From Candidatus Woesearchaeota archaeon (lineage in GTDB: Archaea; Nanobdellota; Nanobdellia; Woesearchaeales; GW2011-AR4), in contig JACPMU010000009.1 of NCBI GenBank assembly GCA_016185865.1, positions 1 through 10,898 on the forward strand: DNA of 10,898 nucleotides, given 5' to 3'. The notes under the pieces were generated by a model. The model was not told where the DNA came from, did not search any database, and saw only the letters and a program-made list of their open reading frames with translations. Both the position numbers and the translations under genes were made by a program. The first letter of the stretch is position 1, and each line of letters begins with the position of its first letter. Positions 1-6,673 of this stretch are shown in pieces.

Positions 1-447
1 CATGGTTGTACCATGGGGAGCGGCTCTCTTGCAGGCGATGATGCCAAGAACATAGCAAAATTTTTGAATATTTCGGAAGAGGAGTTGAAAAAAGGCTTTT
101 TGGAGGAAATTGAGCTGTTCAATAAAAAGCTGCTGCGGCCAAAGCTAATGAGGGAAAAAAACAGGCACTATGGGAAATGCATTTTTTATGACGATGAAAA
201 AGGCTGCACAATCCATGATGTAAAGCCATTGGAATGCAAGACTTCAATCGGCTGCAAGGATTATGGGGAAGATTTGAGCGTTTGGTTCATGGTGAATCAT
301 GTAGTTGACGCAAACGATGCTGAAAGCGTAAGGCAGTATGCGCAGTACATCAAAAGCGGAGGCAGAGTAATACCTGGGGCTTCCTTGAAAGAGCTAGTGC
401 CTGACAGGGAAAAATTGAAGAAGATTTTGAGTTATGAAATTTTATAA
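1..447 (+). CDS. YkgJ-like Fe-S/zinc cysteine-cluster protein, 5' end cut by window
   Basis: The frame is open from base 1, so the first in-frame ATG (13) is probably not the start: the codons before it read HGCT, and a Cys just before a Gly-Ser-rich turn is what the cysteine-cluster family has near its N-terminus. Visible Cys residues follow in the pattern YGKC (about residue 60 of the visible part), KGC, LEC and IGC, spaced as in the YkgJ/CxxCxxCC family of small putative metal-binding proteins, whose biochemical role is generally unknown. The C-terminal third carries no Cys. The stop lies 5 bp before the preferred dnaJ start, so the two are probably co-transcribed. Family assignment is by motif only; metal type cannot be told from sequence. 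Confidence 0.7.
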   Translation, partial: HGCTMGSGSLAGDDAKNIAKFLNISEEELKKGFLEEIELFNKKLLRPKLMREKNRHYGKCIFYDDEKGCTIHDVKPLECKTSIGCKDYGEDLSVWFMVNHVVDANDAESVRQYAQYIKSGGRVIPGASLKELVPDREKLKKILSYEIL

Positions 448-451
448 GCAA

Positions 452-1552
452 ATGGCCAAAGAAAAAGATTATTACAAAATGCTTGGAGTAGGCAAAAATG
501 CCACAAAAGACGAGATTAAGGCAGCCTACAAAAAGCTGGCAAAGCAGTATCATCCCGACGTAAACAAGAGCCATGACGCAGCTGAAAAATTCAAGGAAAT
601 CAATGAGGCTGCTGCTGTTCTTGGAGACGACAGCAAAAGATCGCAATACGACCAGTTTGGAACAGCAGGACAGCAGTTCCAAAGCGGTTTTTCAGGATTT
701 GACTTCTCTGACTTCATGTCCGACATTGGAGGATTTGGAATGGATTTTGACAGCATTTTTGAGAACTTCTTTGGCGGGCAGCAAAGAACAAGGAGAAGGC
801 AAAGAGGCTCTGACTTAAGGTATGACATGGAAATTGAGCTGGAAGACGCTGCTTTTGGCGCAGCAAAAACAATAAATATCCCAAAGCTTGAGGAATGCGG
901 GAAATGCCATGGAACAGGAGCTGAAGATAAATCAGGCATTGTAAACTGCCCGGAATGCGATGGAAGAGGCGTAACAACTCGCACTCAAAGAACGCCTTTC
1001 GGATTGTTCTCAACAACAGCAACCTGCAGGAAATGCAGGGGGGAGGGAAAATACATCAAGAATGAATGCTCAGAATGCGATGGCAAAGGGGTTGTCAGAA
1101 AAACAAGAAAAATAGAAATAAAAATTCCCGCAGGCGCAGCTGACGGAACAAACCTGAGGATTCAGGGAGAAGGCGAAGCGAGCAAAGGAATGCAAGCAGG
1201 TGACTTATACATTGTTGTCCACGTCAAGCCGCATAAAATTTTTGAAAGGCACGGAAATGACGTCTATGTCAAGGTGCCTGTTTCGTTTGCAATAGCCGCA
1301 ATAGGCTCCTCAATTGAAGTGCCGACATTAAAGGGAAAAGCAAGCCTGAAAATTCCCGCAGGCACGCAAAGCAACACAGTTTTCAGGATGAAAGGGATTG
1401 GAATTCCTGATTTGCACAGCCATCATGCAGGAGACCAGAATGTTGAAGTTTACATAACAGTCCCGGATAAATTAACTAAAAAGCAAAAGGAATTATTGGA
1501 AGAGTTTGAAAAGGAAAGCAATAAAAAGGGATTTCTAAACAGGATGTTTTGA
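452..1552 (+). CDS. dnaJ: Chaperone protein DnaJ (Hsp40, type I)
   Basis: Co-chaperone that delivers unfolded clients to DnaK (Hsp70) and stimulates its ATPase. From the ATG at 452 the protein is 366 residues: J domain about 5-68 with HPD at 34-36; a Gly/Phe-rich linker about 70-110; a zinc domain with all four CxxCxGxG repeats (149-156, 166-173, 192-199, 206-213); then the two C-terminal beta domains. All key residues are present and length is normal for type I DnaJ. An upstream in-frame ATG at 434 would add six residues and overlap the previous gene by 14 bp; 452 is preferred because it gives the usual MAKxxDYY start. No clear Shine-Dalgarno site precedes either. The stop overlaps the next start (TGATG). 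DnaK and GrpE are not in the window; they may lie upstream. Confidence 0.96.
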   Translation: MAKEKDYYKMLGVGKNATKDEIKAAYKKLAKQYHPDVNKSHDAAEKFKEINEAAAVLGDDSKRSQYDQFGTAGQQFQSGFSGFDFSDFMSDIGGFGMDFDSIFENFFGGQQRTRRRQRGSDLRYDMEIELEDAAFGAAKTINIPKLEECGKCHGTGAEDKSGIVNCPECDGRGVTTRTQRTPFGLFSTTATCRKCRGEGKYIKNECSECDGKGVVRKTRKIEIKIPAGAADGTNLRIQGEGEASKGMQAGDLYIVVHVKPHKIFERHGNDVYVKVPVSFAIAAIGSSIEVPTLKGKASLKIPAGTQSNTVFRMKGIGIPDLHSHHAGDQNVEVYITVPDKLTKKQKELLEEFEKESNKKGFLNRMF

Positions 1553-2253
1553 TGAGAAACTTAACTTCAATTATTGCTGCTTCTTTAGGCGGGGTTATTG
1601 CTTTAGGCCCGGCAAATTTGGACTCAAGATTTGTCCTCTGGCCAGATAGCGCTTCGGCAGATTCTGAGATGGATTCAACAAGCCAAAGAGGAGCAATCCA
1701 ATTAAACCCATATCAAGAGGCTATGGATTCCAAGGCTATTGTGGATAATTACAGCAAAATAAAGGACCCGAAAGGCGATTTAAAATATGTCCAAAATTGC
1801 TTTAATCTTGGCCAAGCTTTTTATAATCTTGGACTTAGCAATGAGAACTATAAAAAACTTTACAAAGACTTACTGCATTTATCAATACATTATTTGCAGG
1901 AATCCCTTAAAGAATATGATTTAGCTGTTCAATCTGGAAAGGCCCTTGGAGGAGAAAATATTTATTTTAATAGTGTTCATGCAAGCCTAACAGATGCTTA
2001 CAGGCGCATAAGCAATTATGAACTTGCCCTAATTTTTGGGCTGAAAGCTTTTATGACTGGCCATTCTGAATCAAGCATAAAAAGTTACCAAGAATTAGTG
2101 GCCGAGGCTCCAGAGGAAGATTTTAATGCATTTTTTGCGGCGTTTGGTAAATCGCACATGTATAATCCCAGAACAAACCATTGGCTGGTTGAAACCAGAA
2201 AAAATGCAAAATCTGGAGTGCCTGAACCAAGGCCTATTACTCCTGGCAAATGA
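1552..2253 (+). CDS. Hypothetical exported TPR-like helical protein
   Basis: A 233-residue protein of unrecognised family. The start is the ATG at 1552, which shares its A with the dnaJ stop (TGATG), so translation is probably coupled; a TTG one codon earlier is a weaker alternative. Residues 1-20 form a short basic start followed by a hydrophobic, Ala/Gly-rich stretch, which looks like a signal peptide or membrane anchor. The middle (about 75-200) is made of amphipathic helices with Tyr/Leu/Ala spacing like tetratricopeptide repeats, for example around YVQNCFNLGQAFYNLG and YELALIFGLKAF. The C-terminus is Pro-rich and uncharged. It ends 2 bp from the converging nadM stop. Function is unknown; position suggests a loose link with protein folding, but that is inference. 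Confidence 0.75.
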   Translation: MRNLTSIIAASLGGVIALGPANLDSRFVLWPDSASADSEMDSTSQRGAIQLNPYQEAMDSKAIVDNYSKIKDPKGDLKYVQNCFNLGQAFYNLGLSNENYKKLYKDLLHLSIHYLQESLKEYDLAVQSGKALGGENIYFNSVHASLTDAYRRISNYELALIFGLKAFMTGHSESSIKSYQELVAEAPEEDFNAFFAAFGKSHMYNPRTNHWLVETRKNAKSGVPEPRPITPGK

Positions 2254-2255
2254 GA

Positions 2256-2759
2256 TTATTGCAGATGGCAATTCCTTTTGATTATTTCTATACCATCTAT
2301 TTTTGTTACAAAATCCACTATTTCCTTCGGAACCAACTTTTCCCAATTTTTGTTTTTAATAATCATATTCCTTATTCTTGTGCTGCTTATCCCCCTAATT
2401 AACCTGATTTTCCTGGCTTTTGAATCATGCTTTCTGAAGCACTTTAATGTCCATTGGTTGCCAGAGTAAACATAGTCATACCTTGGAAGGTTTTTTTTGA
2501 TGTAATCCACCCATTTCCTGTCATTGTACAGGTCAGGCACCGGATAAATCTTGCAGCTTTTTATTTTATGTTTTTTCAAAACTGATTCAATCATTCGCTT
2601 TCTTTCGCTGTAAGAGAACGGGTTTTCCAGTGTGTGTTTTTCCTGGGAGCTGCCGATTGCGATAATTATTTCATCGCATTCTTTGAGAATATTCCTTACA
2701 TCAACCAAGTGCGCATTGTGGAAAGGCTGGAACCTGCCGATGAAAAGAGCGCGGGTCAT
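2256..2759 (-). CDS. nadM: Nicotinamide-nucleotide adenylyltransferase (archaeal NadM type)
   Basis: Joins NMN and ATP to give NAD+ and pyrophosphate, the last step of NAD synthesis, in the cytoplasm. At 167 residues it matches archaeal NadM. Visible signatures: GRFQPFHNAH at 8-17, the nucleotidyltransferase HxxH nucleotide-binding motif (H14, H17); IGSSQEKHTLENPFSYSER at about 35-53, which matches the substrate-binding segment of this family; and ISSTRIR at 124-130, the C-terminal phosphate-binding motif. The ATG is confirmed by a TATA box centred 26.5 bp upstream (2782-2789), implying a leaderless mRNA. Transcribed alone, converging on the TPR-like gene. The family is clear; adenylyl transfer to NMN rather than another mononucleotide is inferred from these motifs. 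Confidence 0.93.
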   Translation of the reverse strand: MTRALFIGRFQPFHNAHLVDVRNILKECDEIIIAIGSSQEKHTLENPFSYSERKRMIESVLKKHKIKSCKIYPVPDLYNDRKWVDYIKKNLPRYDYVYSGNQWTLKCFRKHDSKARKIRLIRGISSTRIRNMIIKNKNWEKLVPKEIVDFVTKIDGIEIIKRNCHLQ

Positions 2760-2781
2760 AAAAACACAGAAAATTAAAGAA

Positions 2782-2789
2782 TTTATAAA
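2782..2789 (-). promoter_or_regulatory. TATA box of nadM
   Basis: TTTATAAA, centred 26.5 bp upstream of the nadM ATG. Archaeal TATA boxes sit about 26-27 bp before the transcription start, so the mRNA should begin at or within a base or two of the start codon. Confidence 0.75.
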
Positions 2790-2832
2790 CTATTTGTTTG
2801 AAAATGTCAAAATTTTGTACGCATGCAGTTAG

Positions 2833-3093
2833 CTATTGAATTACTACTCTTGCCAACTCTTTCCAACTATCCTCAATGAGTCTTTCAAGAACTATGTGCC
2901 CGCTTTCTATCCTTACATGCAAATCTTCAGGATGCTGAGAACTGGGATGATTGAATGCGACTGCTTCTTTAAGTCCTGTTACGATTTGTGGTGTGCTGTA
3001 CCCCTTAGGAGGAGCATAACCAGCTAGAACAGCTTTTTCATATAATCTCTCAAAAAGCCCGTACAAACGCGCGCTATCGGTAATTACTCCCAT
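2833..3093 (-). CDS. Hypothetical 86-residue protein
   Basis: Not recognised. The protein is short and soluble-looking, with no Cys, no signal peptide and no membrane segment. The N-terminal half is a predicted helix followed by a Gly/Pro-Tyr turn (GYAPPKGYSTPQ, about 25-36); the C-terminal half has a strand-like segment (DLHVRIESGHIVLERLIED, about 57-75) before a final helix. It is a separate transcription unit, divergent from the Dph6-like gene, and ends 73 bp before the nadM start region. AGGT lies 7 nt before the ATG and may be a weak ribosome-binding site. It is taken as real because it fills an otherwise empty interval, has promoter-like sequence upstream, and has a balanced protein composition. 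Function unknown. Confidence 0.6.
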   Translation of the reverse strand: MGVITDSARLYGLFERLYEKAVLAGYAPPKGYSTPQIVTGLKEAVAFNHPSSQHPEDLHVRIESGHIVLERLIEDSWKELARVVIQ

Positions 3094-3112
3094 TTACATA
3101 ACCTTGGCAAAC

Positions 3113-3131
3113 TATAAATTGCTATTTTAAA
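3113..3131 (-). promoter_or_regulatory. Possible promoter of the 86-residue gene
   Basis: Two TATA-like boxes read on the minus strand: TTTATA (3113-3118, centred 22.5 bp before the ATG) and TTTAAA (3126-3131, centred 35.5 bp before it). The first is a little too close for a leaderless start; the second would give a leader of about 9 nt. Which is used cannot be told. Confidence 0.4.
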
Positions 3132-3223
3132 TATTCTTCTGCCAAAATTATTCCAATAAGAATAATTATTGATTAAACCTATTCGTTATTTGCATTCTCC
3201 AAAAAAAGCATTTTATCAAAACC

Positions 3224-3231
3224 TTTATAAA
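3224..3231 (+). promoter_or_regulatory. TATA box of the Dph6-like gene
   Basis: TTTATAAA, the same octamer as the nadM box, centred 25.5 bp before the ATG at 3253. It lies inside the upstream in-frame extension that begins at 3169, which argues that the extension is not translated. Confidence 0.7.
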
Positions 3232-3252
3232 CAAAATAATTTTACTTTTGTT

Positions 3253-3999
3253 ATGGACGTTGCGGTTCTTTATTCTGGTGGAAAAGACAGCACCTTTGCA
3301 CTTCAGCATGCTGTTGAAAGGGGCTGGAACATTAAGTACCTGATTTCTGTGAAGCCGACTAGAAAAGACTGCTTTTTATTCCACTATGCCACTGTCGAAC
3401 AGACAAGGGACATTGCAAGTATGCTTGGCATTCCTCATTTTTATGTGAAATGTAGAGTAGCAGACCCTGTAAAAGAAGCTGATATTGTAAAGGATGTTGT
3501 TGAAAAAAACCAAAAAAGAATGAAAGTTGATGCTGTTGTGCTTGGAGGAACAGGCTTGCAGGAAACCCAGCTCAAAAGCATACAAAATGCTTTAAGACCA
3601 TTAAAAGTTGACTCATTCGCAAGCCATGCAGGAGAAGAGCATGACCTGGTTATGGAGCAGATGCTGAAGAGCGGCTATGAAATCCTGATAACGCAGATTG
3701 CCTCTGATGGATTGAAGGACTGGCTTGGAAAGAAGATAACAAAAGAAAACTTTTCACAATTAAAAAAAGATTCTGTAAAGTACGGCTTCCACATCGGATT
3801 TGAAGGTGGCTACGCTGACACTCTTGTGACAGACTGCCCTTTATTTTCCAAAATGCTGATAGTAGAAGACATGTCAGTTATATTTGAAGATGACTACTGC
3901 GGGCATGTTGTGATAAACAAGTACAGAATGGAAGACAAGATAAGAAGGCCAGAAGCAAAAAGAGTTAAAAAAGGAATTTTTGCGGGATTTTTGAGATAA
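3253..3999 (+). CDS. Dph6-like ATP-binding protein (diphthine--ammonia ligase family, divergent)
   Basis: PP-loop ATP pyrophosphatase related to Dph6, which amidates diphthine to diphthamide on elongation factor aEF2. From 3253 it has 248 residues: SGGKDS at 8-13 binds ATP; DWLGKKI at about 156-162 and EGGYADTLVTDCPLF at 184-198 correspond to the WLGR and EGGE(Y/F)ETLVxDAPxF signatures of the family. Two differences matter: the glutamate after EGG is replaced (EGGYAD), and the usual GAI(S/A)SxYQxxR and PLW segment reads GGTGLQETQ and SFASHAGEEH (98-130). The start at 3253 is chosen over an in-frame ATG at 3169 because SGGKDS normally lies within the first 15 residues and a TATA box sits 25.5 bp upstream. 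It may be the genome's Dph6 or a paralogue with another substrate. Confidence 0.78.
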   Translation: MDVAVLYSGGKDSTFALQHAVERGWNIKYLISVKPTRKDCFLFHYATVEQTRDIASMLGIPHFYVKCRVADPVKEADIVKDVVEKNQKRMKVDAVVLGGTGLQETQLKSIQNALRPLKVDSFASHAGEEHDLVMEQMLKSGYEILITQIASDGLKDWLGKKITKENFSQLKKDSVKYGFHIGFEGGYADTLVTDCPLFSKMLIVEDMSVIFEDDYCGHVVINKYRMEDKIRRPEAKRVKKGIFAGFLR

Positions 4000-4011
4000 A
4001 TAAAATTGCAT

Positions 4012-4890
4012 TTAAAAAATAACAGCATCATCGATTGTTGCGCCTGACCCATTTACTCTTTTTTGTGCCGCTTCTGCAGTAACTGCAAGTTGTTTAGCCA
4101 TTTCTTCCCAAAGAGTTGCTCTATTGATGTATCCATTTTCTCTGTAATCTTGGGCAATTTTCATATCAATCTTTGCTCGATTTGCATAAGCAACTGGCTT
4201 AATTTCCTGTATTTGCTGGCTAATATCAGCACCACTTAACTGAGCAAATCTTCTGGCTCGTCTTAAACTTATATTAAATTGTATAAAGGATCCTATTTCT
4301 GCATCTTCTCGTGCAAGTCTTAAATATACCTCAACACCTTTAACTGCTGCTTCTCTTCTTAGTTGTCGTGCTCTTTCCTTTATGTCTAAACCAGCACGAG
4401 AAGCATATAGCCTCGCTCTTTTAATGTCTCTTAAAGCATCAAAAGGTAGGGGATATTCACCTTGCAGGTTACGTGATGCCCAGTACAGCCTTTTCTCAGC
4501 ACCTTTAGAATAAGCCTCTTTAGTTATAGCAGCAAGTTCCCCTTCACGTTCGGCTCCAACCAGAGAAGCATAATGCCTTGCTCCATTTATATATTTTATT
4601 GCCGTATCAACATGTCCTTCACTAGCCCAATATCTGGCAGAATCCAAATCTCTTTCTAAACCAATTTGACGAGCAGGCAAAACATTTTTACGTGCAGTTT
4701 TTTTAATAAAATCAGCTTCAGTTAGGTTAAATCCTAAACCATATTGGCTAGAAAGATGTTGTGCTTCGTCAACAAATGTAGTAGCCTTTTGGACATCTCC
4801 ACTTTTAGCACATTTAAGAGCTTCACCAATAGCTTTGTCGAAAGCTTTTTTTGCTTTCTCGTATCTCCAATTAATTAGCCTTAATAGCAT
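4012..4890 (-). CDS. Hypothetical alpha-helical repeat protein
   Basis: Not a recognised family. The 292 residues are almost all helical, rich in Ala, Arg and Lys, with no signal peptide, membrane segment or Pro-rich linker. About five degenerate repeats of 45-55 residues can be traced (roughly 17-66, 80-129, 130-183, 185-235, 236-278). Each has a first helix of the type AR-YWAS-G, then A-KYI-GARHYAS-x-GA, then an acidic/basic spacer helix; clear units are ARYWASEGHVDTAIKYI, RLYWASRN and RLAREDAEIG, with ARHYASLVGAE, ARLYASRAGLD and ARRFAQLSGAD as second helices. This resembles TPR/SEL1-like solenoids that bind protein partners. It uses CGT/CGA for Arg and GGT for Gly far more than dnaJ. A TATA box 26.5 bp upstream fixes the start. 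It converges with the Dph6-like gene, leaving 12 bp. Confidence 0.78.
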   Translation of the reverse strand: MLLRLINWRYEKAKKAFDKAIGEALKCAKSGDVQKATTFVDEAQHLSSQYGLGFNLTEADFIKKTARKNVLPARQIGLERDLDSARYWASEGHVDTAIKYINGARHYASLVGAEREGELAAITKEAYSKGAEKRLYWASRNLQGEYPLPFDALRDIKRARLYASRAGLDIKERARQLRREAAVKGVEVYLRLAREDAEIGSFIQFNISLRRARRFAQLSGADISQQIQEIKPVAYANRAKIDMKIAQDYRENGYINRATLWEEMAKQLAVTAEAAQKRVNGSGATIDDAVIF

Positions 4891-4912
4891 AGTTAATAAA
4901 AATAGCGCTTTT

Positions 4913-4920
4913 TATTTAAA
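4913..4920 (-). promoter_or_regulatory. TATA box of the helical-repeat gene
   Basis: TTTAAATA on the minus strand, centred 26.5 bp before the ATG at 4890, again predicting a leaderless mRNA. It lies in the 42 bp between this gene and the end of the DoxX gene. Confidence 0.7.
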
Positions 4921-4932
4921 TTTATCCTCATT

Positions 4933-5352
4933 TCACTGCAAATTCTTGCTCTTAAACCCTTTTCCAAGAGAAAATGAGCCTGCCCCATTAACTAGAACAA
5001 CAACTAATCCTGCCAAAAGCACCAGCACAAACTCGTACCCTCCTTTTGAAACAAGCAATCCGTTCTTCAGGTGCACCATAAAAAGTGCAACAAGCATGTC
5101 TATGATTAAAAGCAATGAGCTCCACTTTGTAACCATGCCCAGCAATAAGAATATGCCGCCAAGGAACTCAACAGCTGCAACTAAAAGTGCAGAGTATGTT
5201 GGAAGAGGAATCCCCAAAGTTGTAAGAAATCCCACTGTTCCGGTAAAACCGCCAGGCGCAAAAAGCTTTAAGTATCCATGATACGCAAATACAATTCCAA
5301 GCACGACTCTTAAAAGAGCCAATGTCCACTGGCTTAATCCGTTTTTTGCCAT
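4933..5352 (-). CDS. DoxX family membrane protein
   Basis: Four-helix inner-membrane protein of the DoxX/DoxD-like superfamily, 139 residues, the usual length. Membrane segments are visible at about 9-30, 53-73, 77-94 and 107-123. The first helix carries the family pattern LRVVLGIVFAYHGYLKLF (14-31), and a GxGxxSLG-type end follows the fourth helix. Members have been linked to quinone- or thiol-dependent redox at the membrane, but the function of most is unsettled. It is the last gene of a three-gene operon, 4 bp after the VKOR stop; co-transcription with a disulfide-forming enzyme favours a redox role, which is inference. No Shine-Dalgarno site is visible. Confidence 0.88.
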   Translation of the reverse strand: MAKNGLSQWTLALLRVVLGIVFAYHGYLKLFAPGGFTGTVGFLTTLGIPLPTYSALLVAAVEFLGGIFLLLGMVTKWSSLLLIIDMLVALFMVHLKNGLLVSKGGYEFVLVLLAGLVVVLVNGAGSFSLGKGFKSKNLQ

Positions 5353-5356
5353 TTTG

Positions 5357-5758
5357 TTACAGTATCAAAACCAACAGTATCAGCAACGATGCAATTGATG
5401 ATACAATGCAGTACTCGCACCATTTTTTAAGCACGAATGCCTGCACTGACGTAAGGTAAACTGCAAACAAAACAGAAGCAATGCTTGCAATCACTACAAA
5501 ATAGTAAATGATATTACCTTTAAAAAGATTTCGGTTTGAAAACACAGAGATTCCGTAGGCAAAGACTAAAGCATAATAAAGCATTCCTGGTATTGTGTTT
5601 TCAATGCCAAATGTCTTTCCGTATTTGCTCTTGACAACAGCGTCGCAATCCTGCCCAATAACGCAATGGAGCTGCCTGCCGTATTTTTTTGTATAGAATA
5701 TGTAAAAAGAAACTGCAAAACCGACCAATGATAAAATTATTAAGTATATTGGATTCAT
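5357..5758 (-). CDS. Vitamin K epoxide reductase (VKOR) family protein
   Basis: Quinone-linked membrane oxidoreductase that passes electrons from newly formed protein disulfides to quinone, so promoting disulfide formation outside the cytoplasm. The 133 residues hold four membrane helices. Key Cys are all present: the loop pair C32 and C38 (HCVIGQDCDAVVKSKYG) and the active-site CxxC C114-C117 (WCEYC). The GIENTIPGMLYY segment (51-62) matches the family's GIPxxxxGxxYY. It is the short stand-alone form without a fused thioredoxin domain, so a separate thioredoxin-like partner is expected elsewhere. Its ATG overlaps the stop of the upstream ribL-like gene by 4 bp (ATGA), a sign of translational coupling. 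Which quinone is used cannot be told. Confidence 0.9.
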   Translation of the reverse strand: MNPIYLIILSLVGFAVSFYIFYTKKYGRQLHCVIGQDCDAVVKSKYGKTFGIENTIPGMLYYALVFAYGISVFSNRNLFKGNIIYYFVVIASIASVLFAVYLTSVQAFVLKKWCEYCIVSSIASLLILLVLIL

Positions 5759-6156
5759 TTTTTTAACTTAGAGCTTTTGTACACATGCGGCATATAAGAG
5801 CTTATCCTTATCACATCAGCTTTAATGCCCATTTTGATTAATTCCTCTTCCAGCTGCTGTTTTTGCACATTCTGGTCGTGGCCAAGGCATATTACATCCG
5901 GCTTTATCTCCTCAATAATGCTAAAAATGTTTCCATGATGGCCCAAAACAGCTTTATCGACAATGTTAAGCATCCTGACTGCCTCAAGCCTTTCCATTTC
6001 ATTATGCGCAGGCTTCCTGCCTTTAAAGTTTTTTGATGTTTCATCCCTTGCAACAACAACAACAAGCCTGTCGCCGTATTTTTTTGCCTCTGAAAGATAA
6101 TACAGGTGCCCAGGATGGATAATGTCAAAAGTCCCTGCGCACATAACTTTTTTCAT
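5755..6156 (-). CDS. ribL: Cytidylyltransferase-like nucleotidyltransferase, probable FAD synthetase (RibL type)
   Basis: Archaeal FAD synthetase transfers AMP from ATP (or CMP from CTP) to FMN. The 133-residue length and motifs fit: GTFDIIHPGH at 8-17 with the HxGH catalytic pair H14/H17; RPxxxxMERLEAVRMLNIVD (about 47-67), the phosphate-binding region; LGHDQ at 91-95; and a C-terminal SSYMPHVYKSSKLKK end corresponding to the ISSSxIxx motif. Glycerol-3-phosphate cytidylyltransferase (TagD) has the same fold and cannot be excluded; RibL is favoured because it is the commoner archaeal form of this size. The Cys-rich C-terminus known from methanogen RibL is absent. First gene of the operon with VKOR and DoxX; a TATA box 26.5 bp upstream fixes its start. 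Possible link: FAD supply for membrane redox. Confidence 0.75.
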   Translation of the reverse strand: MKKVMCAGTFDIIHPGHLYYLSEAKKYGDRLVVVVARDETSKNFKGRKPAHNEMERLEAVRMLNIVDKAVLGHHGNIFSIIEEIKPDVICLGHDQNVQKQQLEEELIKMGIKADVIRISSYMPHVYKSSKLKK

Positions 6157-6178
6157 GGAATAAAGAATCTGGAAGAAG

Positions 6179-6186
6179 TTTAAAAA
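6179..6186 (-). promoter_or_regulatory. TATA box of the ribL-VKOR-DoxX operon
   Basis: TTTTTAAA on the minus strand, centred 26.5 bp before the ribL-like ATG at 6156. It sits immediately after the stop of the preceding gene (6189-6191), so the operon has its own promoter although genes run the same way. Confidence 0.68.
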
Positions 6187-6188
6187 GA

Positions 6189-6662
6189 TTATGCTAAGAG
6201 GGTTTCTATCCCCTCTCTTGGCCTTATTGTAACAACCAAATCTATCACTAGCTTGCCGCCAGAGTAACTGGGCAAAGGAACTTCGATTTTAGTCCCATCT
6301 AAAATATCTCCGAATTTGGCTTTCAAATGTCTGCTTAAGACAGATAAGATTCTATCATCTGCAACAATTTCCGCAACTCCGCCATTTTGTTGAACTAAGC
6401 TTGCTGAGTGCTGGCCTCTTACAAAAAAACTCCTGTAAGCCAATGGGTGTTTTGAGCCAGTACTGAGGCCTGTGGTGAGTGCAGAGGCTGATATTCTTTC
6501 TGTCCCTTTTTGTTCCAATAGGTACATCATAAATAAGACTCCCGTGTCATAAAAAATTGGAAAATTTTTTAACCAATCATGAAAAGTTCCAGCATCATTT
6601 TTTAAAACAAGTTGCATGAGAATACCTGGCGGATAGCCTTTTTGCTCCAGTGTCTTAAGCAC
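6189..6662 (-). CDS. Hypothetical protein, likely 3' part of a frameshifted gene
   Basis: The longest frame here is 157 residues from a GTG at 6662. No family is recognised. It is soluble-looking: helices at the N-terminus (VLKTLEQKGYPPGILMQLV), a central segment with many Ser/Thr/Gly and a His (ALTTGLSTGSKHPLAY), and a strand-rich C-terminus (GKLVIDLVVTIRPREG). No Cys, signal peptide or membrane helix. The GTG has neither a Shine-Dalgarno site nor a TATA box at 26 bp, so it is a poor start. The frame remains open upstream to 6699, and a second frame (6674-6823) that ends just before it reads as good protein. A single base change near 6678-6681 would join them into about 212 residues. Start and integrity are therefore uncertain. 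Confidence 0.6.
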   Translation of the reverse strand: MLKTLEQKGYPPGILMQLVLKNDAGTFHDWLKNFPIFYDTGVLFMMYLLEQKGTERISASALTTGLSTGSKHPLAYRSFFVRGQHSASLVQQNGGVAEIVADDRILSVLSRHLKAKFGDILDGTKIEVPLPSYSGGKLVIDLVVTIRPREGIETLLA

Positions 6663-6673
6663 GGATTTTAAGT

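Noticed and set aside
550..1022. Minus-strand open frames within dnaJ
   Set aside because: They are antisense shadows of a fully conserved DnaJ.
3169..3252. 28-residue extension of the Dph6-like protein from an ATG at 3169
   Set aside because: It contains the gene's TATA box, and family members begin within about 15 residues of SGGKDS.
4835..5281. Plus-strand open frame of 148 codons
   Set aside because: It is antisense to DoxX, whose membrane pattern and family motif are clear.
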